Positions 1 to 5,270 of a stretch of 6,118 nucleotides of DNA are shown here, piece after piece (position 1 is the stretch's first letter; each line of letters begins with the position of its first letter). A program made the position numbers and the translations under genes. Where the stretch lies: positions 414,249-420,366 of the forward strand of contig CP070840.1 of the NCBI GenBank assembly GCA_020342025.1, written 5' to 3'. Origin of the DNA: Deltaproteobacteria bacterium (GTDB lineage Bacteria > Desulfobacterota > DSM-4660 > Desulfatiglandales > HGW-15). The notes below the pieces were generated by a model. It was given only the letters and a program-made list of their open reading frames with translations. It had not been told where the DNA came from and made no database searches.

Positions 1-532
1 CCGTGCGGCCCGGTTCAAGGCTCCCTATCACCTCAGCCAATATCTGACACATCAAATCAGCAGACGCTTCTATGGCCTTTATTTCAGCCCTTTCTTTGAC
101 CTCCCTCATCCCATCCACCAGTCCCTTTAGGGGCGTGAGGCGGATGCGCGGGGAGCGCTTTTTCAGCTTTTTACTCAGTTCTCTGTGAAGACCCCAAGTG
201 ACAGAATCCTCTTCAAAACCCAAGGTCGTGGTGTCAAGACGTTCTAAGATGCCTGGAAGGCTTTCCACAAGTCCCTTTTGGTGCGTGATCACCTCAAAAT
301 CGACGGCTTCTTTTTTCGCCTCTGTGGAGTATCGGGAGTCTGTGACGAGCAGGGCATCGGTCTCGTTTATGAAGAGTGAACCGGAGGATTCGGTCAGCTG
401 GGTATCTGTCGCCTTAAATCTCGAAAGATATCTCCTATTCTCGGGCTGAGTAATCCAGACGGTATCTGGAACCATATCAGCCAGCTTCTCCCTGAGGATT
501 CTGACGCGTTCCCGGAAAGCTGATCTTTTCAT
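1..532 (-). CDS. Xaa-Pro aminopeptidase-like protein, M24B family (5' part, runs off the left edge)
   Basis: This is the N-terminal 177 residues of a probable proline-specific metallopeptidase (PepP/PepQ, M24B), a cytoplasmic enzyme that removes residues next to proline. Visible are a creatinase-type N-terminal domain (about residues 8-140) with the family landmarks ENRRYLSRF (31-39, usually nxxYLSGF) and LLVTDSRYS (61-69), then the linker GLVDGMREVKERAEIKAIE (137-155), which normally leads into the pita-bread catalytic domain. The metal-ligand Asp/Asp/His/Glu/Glu residues lie beyond the window, so activity cannot be judged. The ATG at 532-530 is the first possible start: a TAG lies in frame four codons upstream with no start codon between. 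The Shine-Dalgarno sequence is weak. Arg replaces the common Gly in YLSGF. In this family that N-terminal domain alone also fits a prolidase or a non-peptidase paralogue. The family call is firm; the exact substrate is not. Confidence 0.85.
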   Translation of the reverse strand, partial: MKRSAFRERVRILREKLADMVPDTVWITQPENRRYLSRFKATDTQLTESSGSLFINETDALLVTDSRYSTEAKKEAVDFEVITHQKGLVESLPGILERLDTTTLGFEEDSVTWGLHRELSKKLKKRSPRIRLTPLKGLVDGMREVKERAEIKAIEASADLMCQILAEVIGSLEPGRT

Positions 533-586
533 ATCTTGACACTACCAAATTCATACATCATTTGCAATTCTTGATCCCTCCCTTTT

Positions 587-602
587 CCCCTTTTGCAAGG
601 GG
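587..602. repeat. Short GC-rich hairpin in an AATCCCCC...GGGG-type intergenic repeat
   Basis: CCCCTT (587-592) and AAGGGG (597-602) pair perfectly around the loop TTGC. The flanks (GATCCCTCCCTTTT on the left, GGGCTCCGGGGGATTC on the right) have the C-run/G-run composition of the dispersed intergenic repeats seen in many deltaproteobacterial genomes. That family resemblance is from memory. The hairpin itself is seen directly. Confidence 0.5.
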
Positions 603-632
603 GCTCCGGGGGATTCTTGCCTTCTATCGTAT

Positions 633-680
633 AAAGAACTTTCGGGGCGGAACGCTAGTGTCGTGTCACGAAAGTTCTTT
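633..680. repeat. 12-bp perfect inverted repeat
   Basis: AAAGAACTTTCG at 633-644 is the exact reverse complement of CGAAAGTTCTTT at 669-680, separated by 24 bases. The spacer contains the small pseudo-palindrome CGTGTCACG (662-670), which overlaps the right arm. As RNA it would form a long stem on either strand. It could act as a transcription end or be a repeat remnant. No U-tract follows, so I do not call it a terminator. Confidence 0.65.
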
Positions 681-704
681 GCATAAATAAGGCTTCCAAA
701 AGAG

Positions 705-898
705 GTCATCGCGACCCCCGATCCAGTCGGGGGAAGCAATCTCATTTTGTGAAAGTGACCGTTTTCGCCAACTTAAAAGAGATGGCCTCTCGGCCGTGAG
801 TATACTGCCAAGAGGCTCGATGCCGAACGGCTTCGTCACTTGCTGCCTGCCCGCCATTGCTCTCGCGCAGGCGAGGCGGGCGGGCTCCTCGCAATGAC
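705..898. repeat. REP/MITE-like composite repeat with inverted ends
   Basis: The left end GTCATCGCGA (705-714) and right end TCGCAATGAC (889-898) are inverted copies with one mismatch. The left unit continues through a 7-bp hairpin (CCCCCGA 715-721 with TCGGGGG 727-733) into GAAGCAATCTC (733-743). The right unit, read on the minus strand, begins GTCATTGCGAGGAGC and later has GACGAAGC (837-830). Inside are GCCTCT/AGAGGC (785-790 and 811-816) and a nested hairpin around 849-881. This GTCATTGCGAG...GAAGCAATCTC pattern matches a dispersed non-coding repeat I know from Desulfobacterota and similar genomes. Mobility by a transposase acting in trans is a guess. Confidence 0.6.
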
Positions 899-957
899 AC
901 TGTGATATGGCGGATTAGTGTAATTGACTACAAGATCGGGGTAGGAGGTATGGGGGG

Positions 958-1875
958 TCAGAAGTCTACCTTCAGGGCAAGACCCAGGCCACCCCTGGTG
1001 GTAAAAAGGTTTAGATTGAGCCTGTCAGGTAGGCTCCGACGGAAATCATTTCTCACCTTCCTGTTGTATTTGTGGGCACTGTTCACGGCGCTGTATATGT
1101 TTCCCGTATACCAACCCACCTCTAAGAGGAGAAGTATGCCCCCAAGCACCTGAAGGTCTTCATCAAAGGCTTCGATGGCCGCCCAAATAGTAAGCCCGTT
1201 GAGGAGGAATGACACCAGGGCATCCTTGGGACGCTCGCAGTAGAGATGTCCCAGGCCGGGAAGGACAGCCAAACCCCCGGCGGTCGTGGGGTTTTTGTAG
1301 GGCAGCGCTTCCCCTTTCAGGCTCATTTTTGCCAGATCTTGTGAATTGGGATAAAGAAGACTACTTTTCTCCACCATCATGAAGGTCTCTGATGCCTCCC
1401 GCCACTTGTCCTCCTTCATCTGGCTCCAACCAAGTCTATACTGGGCAGCATGTTTCACGTCCAGATACGGGTACATCTCTATGACCCTTTTAAAGTACTG
1501 CTGTGCCTCCTTCACAAGACCCTCCCTGTAATAGGATTCTCCCATCAAGAAGAGGGCTTTTCCACCCACAGGCCTGCTTGAATAGCGCTTGTACACCTCT
1601 TCCAAGGCCTTTCTCGCCGACTCATACGCTTTTGCCTTCAAATAGCAGTATCCAATAAGATAGCGGACCTGAGGGACCTTTTCATCCTCCGGAAAAAAAT
1701 GGATAAATCGCTCATACTCTGCGATGGCCCTCATGTATTCCCCCCGCTCCATGGTTTGTCGCGCAAACTGGAATTGATCCTCGCTGTCAAGGGTGATCTG
1801 AAGCGAAAAGGCGGAGGCCGGGAGTATTAAGAAAATGTAAGTATAGGTTAGAAAAAGGGATAGGCACCTATTCAT
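958..1875 (-). CDS. Exported TPR protein with C-terminal membrane segments
   Basis: Taken from the ATG at 1875, the protein has 305 residues. It starts with a signal peptide (basic MNR, hydrophobic core to about residue 22, cleavage likely after PASA). Three to four tetratricopeptide repeats follow at about 33-66, 69-101, 106-138 and 144-170, with the usual spaced Gly/Ala/Tyr and Pro pattern. The C-terminal part has a PGLGHLY motif (206-212) and two likely membrane segments (about 217-235 and 242-262). TPRs point to protein-protein contacts in the periplasm or at the envelope, as in YbgF/BamD-like proteins; the specific partner is unknown. The start is chosen because the ATG overlaps the end of the yidD-like gene by 8 bases (translational coupling), has GGA 7 bases upstream and gives a clean signal peptide; ATGs at 1887 and 1911 are alternatives. 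It is probably co-transcribed with, and works with, the YidD-like protein. Confidence 0.75.
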   Translation of the reverse strand: MNRCLSLFLTYTYIFLILPASAFSLQITLDSEDQFQFARQTMERGEYMRAIAEYERFIHFFPEDEKVPQVRYLIGYCYLKAKAYESARKALEEVYKRYSSRPVGGKALFLMGESYYREGLVKEAQQYFKRVIEMYPYLDVKHAAQYRLGWSQMKEDKWREASETFMMVEKSSLLYPNSQDLAKMSLKGEALPYKNPTTAGGLAVLPGLGHLYCERPKDALVSFLLNGLTIWAAIEAFDEDLQVLGGILLLLEVGWYTGNIYSAVNSAHKYNRKVRNDFRRSLPDRLNLNLFTTRGGLGLALKVDF

Positions 1876-2293
1876 GATCTTTTCCATCCCGCGGGTACCA
1901 CCAGAAATCATTGTTTTCTACCGGGTCAAGAATCAGCACCTCCCCATCAGACTGTATGTATGGGGAAACAGAGGTCTCCTCTTTGCCTTCATGGATCAGA
2001 CGGTCCACGGTCATCATCCAACCCATGAAGAAACCATGTTTTTTCATGGCCTGCTCGGCATAGGAAGAGCAGGAGGGAAAGCTTGGACATCGGTCCGCAT
2101 TTACCGGTGAGATGTGATCCTTGTAAATGGATAGCAGCCACGGTGCTAGATTGAATCCTGCGGCCACCTCAGAGGAAGAAGATTCAGATTGTCGGGAGAT
2201 TTCCTCTTCAGCGTAAACGACCGGGATATAGCCCCTCGTTGTGATTAAAAATACGAAACATAAGAGGATAAGCACTTTGGTTGATGGATTCAT
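1868..2293 (-). CDS. YidD-family (DUF37) protein with an N-terminal signal peptide
   Basis: The 141-residue protein carries a YidD/DUF37 core at about residues 51-102: an ISP motif (61-63), the cysteine signature CPSFPSCSSY (69-78) and the following MKKHGFFMGWMMTVDRLI helix (83-100). E. coli YidD is a peripheral inner-membrane protein of about 85 residues that helps YidC-dependent membrane insertion. Here the core follows a signal peptide or N-terminal membrane helix (residues 4-28, ending VVYA) and a Ser/Glu-rich linker. A tail with DPVENNDFWWYP (123-134) follows. The core therefore probably acts on the periplasmic side or at the outer face of the membrane, unlike classical YidD. The ATG at 2293 is chosen over an upstream ATG at 2443 because AGGGA lies about 8 bases before it and the signal peptide begins here. 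It is not next to rpmH, rnpA or yidC, the usual YidD neighbours. Family call good; function inferred only. Confidence 0.8.
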   Translation of the reverse strand: MNPSTKVLILLCFVFLITTRGYIPVVYAEEEISRQSESSSSEVAAGFNLAPWLLSIYKDHISPVNADRCPSFPSCSSYAEQAMKKHGFFMGWMMTVDRLIHEGKEETSVSPYIQSDGEVLILDPVENNDFWWYPRDGKDHE

Positions 2294-2345
2294 AGACGTT
2301 ATCCCTATGGTTGGAAAATGGCCAGAATATGCGAGTTGGCAATGG

Positions 2346-2374
2346 ACCCTAATGAACAACTGCGAATAAGTCAA
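2346..2374 (-). promoter_or_regulatory. Candidate sigma-70 promoter for the yidD-like/TPR unit
   Basis: Read on the minus strand, TTGACT (2374-2369) is followed after 17 bases by TAGGGT (2351-2346). The -35 box matches 5 of 6 consensus bases and the -10 box 3 of 6, including the important first, second and last positions. Transcription would start near 2339, leaving a leader of about 45 bases before the ATG at 2293. This is a pattern match only. Confidence 0.3.
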
Positions 2375-2405
2375 GATGGTAACAGGGCATCTCAGACTCT
2401 GAAAG

Positions 2406-2437
2406 TTGACAAAAACTGTTAACCGAGGGAAAATACT
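2406..2437 (+). promoter_or_regulatory. Weak candidate promoter for the gsp operon
   Basis: A perfect TTGACA (2406-2411) is followed by AATACT (2432-2437), but the 20-base spacer is longer than usual. A second -10-like box, TATAAC (2522-2527), lies nearer gspF but has no clear -35. Either could start the gspF transcript; neither is strong on sequence alone. Confidence 0.2.
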
Positions 2438-2458
2438 TTCCAATATCTCAAGCAGTTA

Positions 2459-2495
2459 CATTTTACGCGTTTCCTGCTTGCGACGAAGTAAAATG
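2459..2495. promoter_or_regulatory. 8-bp inverted repeat upstream of gspF, possible operator
   Basis: CATTTTAC (2459-2466) and GTAAAATG (2488-2495) are perfect inverted copies separated by 21 bases. The pair ends 58 bases before the gspF start and just before a -10-like TATAAC (2522-2527). It could be a regulator binding site or a leader-RNA hairpin. With only one copy in view this may be chance. Confidence 0.3.
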
Positions 2496-2553
2496 GAGAA
2501 AATCCCCACCCCTGAAAGGTTTATAACAATAAGGGGTACTAAATTGGTCTCTT

Positions 2554-3780
2554 ATGCCTGTTTATGAATATACAGCCCTTGATAAGGCTGGCAAGAGCAA
2601 GACCGGTATTATTGATGCTGACAGTGCCGTGGCGGCCCGGCAGAAACTCCGAGGCACCGGGATCTTTCCCGTGGAAGTGAAAGAGACCACGGCCAGGCCC
2701 AAGGATCAACCCTCCGGCCCAGTCGCTGTCTCCACCCTTTTTAAACGCGTAAGACCAGGAGAGCTCTCGGTTATCACTCGACAGCTATCCACCCTGTTGG
2801 GCGCTGGGATTACGCTCGTATCTGCATTGGAGGCACTGATAACTCAGGCCCCCAACCCGCTTCTCAAGAAAATTATGGCCCAGATTAAGGAATCCGTCAA
2901 TGAGGGGAACAGCCTTGCCTTCTCCCTGTCCCAACATCCCAAGGTCTTTTCGCAAATCTATATCAATATGGTCAGGGCTGGAGAGGCCTCCGGTTCCTTG
3001 GATCTTGTTCTGGACCGCCTGGCCGAATACGCCGAACATCAACAGGCCCTCAGAGGACGGGTGCAAGCGGCATTGGCCTATCCTATTTTTATGTTTTTTA
3101 TTGGGACCCTGGTCCTCCTATTCCTGGTCGCAGTCGTTGTCCCTCAGATAACAAAAGTCTTCAGCGACATGCATCAGACCCTCCCCCTGCCCACTGTGAT
3201 TTTGATAAGTGTAAGCGAGTTCCTAAAGACCTTTTGGTGGCTCCTCCTTGCCGGCTTGGTGGCAGCCATCATATTGGTGAAGCAATTTCGGAAAACCCCC
3301 AGGGGCAGTTACATTTGGGATGAGATCAAGATACGTGTTCCCATGTTTGGTTCCATTAGTCTGAGATTGGCCATTGCCCGATTTGGAAGGACGCTCGGCA
3401 ACCTGCTGGATAGTGGTGTTCCCCTCCTAACCGCTCTGCAGATCGTGCGTAATATCGTCAACAATGTGCTGATCGCGGATGTGATCGACAAGACCATGGA
3501 TGAGATTCAAGCGGGGAAGAGCCTTGCCGCGCCTCTCTCTCGGAGCACCTGGTTTCCACCCATGGCTATTCAGATGATCTCGGTGGGGGAGCAGAGCGGA
3601 GCGCTGGAGAAAATGCTCAACAAAATTGCGGATATCTATGAAAGGGAGGCGGAATCCCGAATCACGGTCATGACATCGATGCTCGAGCCTATCATGATCC
3701 TGGTGATGGCATTGGTTGTGGGATTTATGCTCGTCTCTATCTTACTCCCCATATTTGAAATGAACCAGCTGATAAAATAG
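2554..3780 (+). CDS. gspF: Type II secretion system inner-membrane platform protein GspF
   Basis: GspF is the polytopic inner-membrane protein of the T2SS platform; it contacts the ATPase GspE and is thought to convert ATPase motion into pseudopilus growth. The 408-residue product is the usual family length. It begins with the conserved MPVYEYTALDKAGK. It has two GspF/PilC repeats (about 72-195 and 275-397); the first includes LSVITRQLSTLLGAGITL (71-88) and MVRAGEASGSLD (139-150), the second FGRTLGNLLDSGVPLL (277-292) and ISVGEQSGALEKML (342-355). Membrane helices lie at about 178-198, 223-243 and 378-401. The start fits the family, but no good Shine-Dalgarno precedes it: AAGGGG lies 17 bases upstream. 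PilC of type IV pili is the alternative, excluded by the T2SS pseudopilin genes downstream. gspE is not immediately upstream as in many gsp operons. Confidence 0.96.
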   Translation: MPVYEYTALDKAGKSKTGIIDADSAVAARQKLRGTGIFPVEVKETTARPKDQPSGPVAVSTLFKRVRPGELSVITRQLSTLLGAGITLVSALEALITQAPNPLLKKIMAQIKESVNEGNSLAFSLSQHPKVFSQIYINMVRAGEASGSLDLVLDRLAEYAEHQQALRGRVQAALAYPIFMFFIGTLVLLFLVAVVVPQITKVFSDMHQTLPLPTVILISVSEFLKTFWWLLLAGLVAAIILVKQFRKTPRGSYIWDEIKIRVPMFGSISLRLAIARFGRTLGNLLDSGVPLLTALQIVRNIVNNVLIADVIDKTMDEIQAGKSLAAPLSRSTWFPPMAIQMISVGEQSGALEKMLNKIADIYEREAESRITVMTSMLEPIMILVMALVVGFMLVSILLPIFEMNQLIK

Positions 3781-3804
3781 CTTCTTTTCGTGAAGCTATT
3801 TTAT
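3772..3804 (+). terminator. 13-bp perfect hairpin spanning the gspF stop, intercistronic
   Basis: ATAAAATAGCTTC (3772-3784) and GAAGCTATTTTAT (3792-3804) pair perfectly across the 7-base loop TTTTCGT. The left arm contains the gspF TAG stop codon. The stem has an A/T-rich base and GAAGC/GCTTC near the loop. There is no clear U-run after it, so it is an attenuator, mRNA-processing or 3'-protecting hairpin at least as likely as a full terminator. It sits just before the gene for the major pseudopilin, which cells normally need in large excess over GspF. Confidence 0.55.
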
Positions 3805-3833
3805 ATAATGGGGCTCCGCCACTTCAAACAGAA

Positions 3834-3839
3834 AAGGAG
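3834..3839 (+). promoter_or_regulatory. Shine-Dalgarno that fixes the gspG start
   Basis: AAGGAG lies 11 bases before the ATG at 3851. A GTG at 3839-3841 in the same frame overlaps the AAGGAG itself and so cannot be the start used with it. This makes ATG 3851 the best start, and the long leader of GspG real rather than an artefact of start choice. Confidence 0.65.
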
Positions 3840-3850
3840 TGCGTAATACT

Positions 3851-4348
3851 ATGAAAAAGATAATTTTCCTCTCCAGAGCGGCGAAGCCGCAATTTATTAA
3901 ATTTTGGACAAATCGTCCAAAATTTTATCCAGGGTTTACGCTCATTGAAATTATGGTGGTCATTGTGATCCTTGGTATTTTGGCCACGCTGATTATTCCC
4001 AGGTTCATGGGCAGAGAGGAAGAGGCGCGGCGTACCATGGCCCGGGTCCAAATGGAGAGCTTAGAGACCGCTCTGAAGCTCTACAAGCTGGACAATGGCG
4101 TCTATCCCTCCACTGAACAGGGCCTTCAGGCCCTCGTCGAATCCCCAACAATCGGCCAACTTCCCCGCAAATGGCGGGAAGGGGGATACTTGGAAAAAAG
4201 CAAGGTCCCCACAGACCCATGGGGTAATGATTATATCTACCTCTCGCCGGGCCTTAATGGGGATTTCGACTTGATCTCATACGGGGCTGATGGAGAGCCA
4301 GGTGGAGAAGGGAACAATAAGGATATCAATAATTGGGAGTCGGAATAG
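3851..4348 (+). CDS. gspG: Type II secretion major pseudopilin GspG
   Basis: GspG is the main subunit of the T2SS pseudopilus. It is cut and N-methylated by the prepilin peptidase and assembled from the inner membrane. The 165-residue precursor has the processing site G28|F29 in PGFTLIEIM, Glu at mature position 5, a hydrophobic helix to about residue 50, [38 protein letters not shown] and the C-terminal [12 protein letters not shown] calcium-site region typical of GspG. The mature part (137 residues) is normal in length. The leader is odd: 28 residues rather than the usual 5-10 or so, with residues 10-26 encoded by two DNA palindromes (see repeat at 3878-3928). It lies 70 bases after gspF and 19 before gspH. 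Confidence 0.97.
   Translation: MKKIIFLSRAAKPQFIKFWTNRPKFYPGFTLIEIMVVIVILGILATLIIPRFMGREEEARRTMARVQMESLETALKLYKLDNGVYPSTEQGLQALVESPTIGQLPRKWREGGYLEKSKVPTDPWGNDYIYLSPGLNGDFDLISYGADGEPGGEGNNKDINNWESE
3878..3928. repeat. Two adjacent palindromes inside the gspG leader codons
   Basis: First hairpin: GCGGC (3878-3882), loop GAA, GCCGC (3886-3890). Second hairpin: AAATTTTGGAC (3899-3909), loop AAATC, GTCCAAAATTT (3915-3925), an 11-bp perfect stem; two more pairs (3896-3897 with 3927-3928) follow across one mismatch. Together they cover codons 10-26 of gspG. The composition resembles dispersed GC-palindrome plus AAATTTTGGA repeats I recall from deltaproteobacterial intergenic DNA; that likeness needs a search. 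The palindromes are direct observation; insertion is inference. Confidence 0.7.
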
Positions 4349-4367
4349 CTTCCTGAAAAGACAAGTG

Positions 4368-4874
4368 ATGTTTCGTGAGACCAAAGGATTTACATTGATC
4401 GAATTAACCGTGGTCGTTGTTCTTCTAGGCATTATTATGACCCTGACGTTCCCCAGATTTCAAGCGGCCATTTTGACGGATGACCTGAAGGCCACGACCC
4501 GCAAGATGGTTGGCATGATTAAAGGCCTAAGAGACGAGGCCATTCGGGAACAAAGGGTCTATTTTCTCCATTTTGATCTGGAATCAAATAGGTTCTGGAT
4601 AGACTCCACAGGCATGAGTGAGGAAGAACGGGCCCGCGCGGCTGAGAAGGCCTTTACCCTGCCTGAAACGGTTCGGGTCCTTGACATTTGGTTCAGCAGC
4701 AAGGGCAAGAAAATGACCGGTCAGACAGCCATTCGATTTAGTAAAAAGGGCTATGTTCAGCCATCGGCGATCCATTTGGGGGCAGAAGATGGCAGGGAAT
4801 TCACCCTTGTATTGAACCCTTTTCTGGGAAGGGTCAAGGTCTATGATAGATATATAGAATTTGAGGAGACATGA
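4368..4874 (+). CDS. gspH: Type II secretion minor pseudopilin GspH
   Basis: This 168-residue precursor has a short leader ending at G7 (MFRETKG|FTLIEL), Glu at mature position 5 and a hydrophobic helix (VVVVLLGIIMTLTF). A GspH/FimT-type globular domain follows, opening with the DDLKATTRKMVGMIKGLRDE helix. GspH is a minor pseudopilin of the T2SS pseudopilus, generally placed near the tip complex formed by I, J and K. Identification rests on the pseudopilin N-terminus plus position between gspG and gspI; minor pseudopilin sequences diverge strongly. An open frame extends upstream into gspG, but ATG 4368 gives a normal leader and sits 19 bases after the gspG stop. The Shine-Dalgarno is weak. 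The stop overlaps the gspI start (ATGA). Confidence 0.88.
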   Translation: MFRETKGFTLIELTVVVVLLGIIMTLTFPRFQAAILTDDLKATTRKMVGMIKGLRDEAIREQRVYFLHFDLESNRFWIDSTGMSEEERARAAEKAFTLPETVRVLDIWFSSKGKKMTGQTAIRFSKKGYVQPSAIHLGAEDGREFTLVLNPFLGRVKVYDRYIEFEET

Positions 4875-5266
4875 TGGAAAAAGAGGACTTCGGCTTTACA
4901 CTCCTCGAAGTGATGGTGGCGGTAGCCCTCATTGCCATTGCGCTCATGGCCGTTTTGGGCTCACAGTCTCAGAGTGTTTCTCTGGCGGGTGAAGCAAGGT
5001 TCAGCACAACGGCTACCCTACTGGCCCAGTCTAAGATGGCCCAAATCGAGCTTCAGGACCCTGAGGATTTGACCACGGATTCAGGGGATTTTGATGAAGA
5101 CTTTCCCGGCTACACTTGGAAGTTGCGCGTGAGCAATGTGATGCTTGATCGTCCTGAGAATGTCTCCGATCATCTTAAGCAGGTTGACCTCATCATAGCC
5201 TGGGGTGAGGATGAAAAATATCAATACGCGCTCAGAGTTTATCGTTTCTTCACAAAAACGCCGTAA
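4871..5266 (+). CDS. gspI: Type II secretion minor pseudopilin GspI
   Basis: The 131-residue precursor has leader MMEKEDFG, processing before F9, the FTLLEVMVAVALIAIALMAV helix with Glu at mature position 5, then GspI landmarks such as ATLLAQSKMAQIEL (about 52-65) and a C-terminal strand region ending RVYRFFTKTP. GspI forms the pseudopilus tip complex with J and K. Its start overlaps the gspH stop by 4 bases. Two ATGs are possible: AGGAG (4864-4868) lies only 2 bases from ATG 4871 but 5 from ATG 4874, so the second may be the one used, shortening the leader by one residue. Translational coupling to gspH is likely. Confidence 0.9.
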   Translation: MMEKEDFGFTLLEVMVAVALIAIALMAVLGSQSQSVSLAGEARFSTTATLLAQSKMAQIELQDPEDLTTDSGDFDEDFPGYTWKLRVSNVMLDRPENVSDHLKQVDLIIAWGEDEKYQYALRVYRFFTKTP

Positions 5267-5270
5267 AGCT

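Larger units (their letters stand above)
533..957. other. Repeat-rich intergenic region without a gene
   Basis: These 425 bases separate the peptidase gene from the TPR gene, both on the minus strand. I find no credible gene: the short open frames here read through repeat sequence and have no family character. The region holds a GC-rich hairpin (587-602), a 12-bp inverted repeat (633-680) and a REP/MITE-like composite (705-898), listed separately. It must also carry the 3' end of the yidD-TPR transcript and the promoter of the peptidase gene, but I see no convincing sigma-70 promoter or U-tract terminator. Confidence 0.7.

Noticed and set aside
198..449. 83-codon plus-strand open frame at the left edge
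   Set aside because: It lies antisense to the peptidase gene, whose minus-strand translation matches the creatinase N-terminal domain clearly.
538..662. GACACTA (538-544) and TAGTGTC (656-662) as terminal inverted repeats of a 125-base mobile element
   Set aside because: Only 7 bases match, without a visible target duplication; chance is too likely to call an element.
551..857. Two overlapping short open frames on the minus strand (551-745 and 666-857) that could be small genes
   Set aside because: They translate the palindromic repeat DNA itself, overlap each other in different frames, and show no domain, signal peptide or convincing ribosome site.
857..1153. 98-codon open frame on the plus strand
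   Set aside because: It begins in the repeat and runs antisense to the 3' end of the TPR gene; its Arg-rich, low-information product looks like a shadow frame.
2294..2443. Longer N-terminus for the YidD-like protein starting at 2443
   Set aside because: It would bury the signal peptide 50 residues into the protein and has no ribosome site; ATG 2293 has AGGGA at a good distance.
5205..5270. Extended start for gspJ giving 22 more residues
   Set aside because: That stretch overlaps the end of gspI in another frame and would give a leader of nearly 40 residues; ATG 5271 or 5298 fits the family better.
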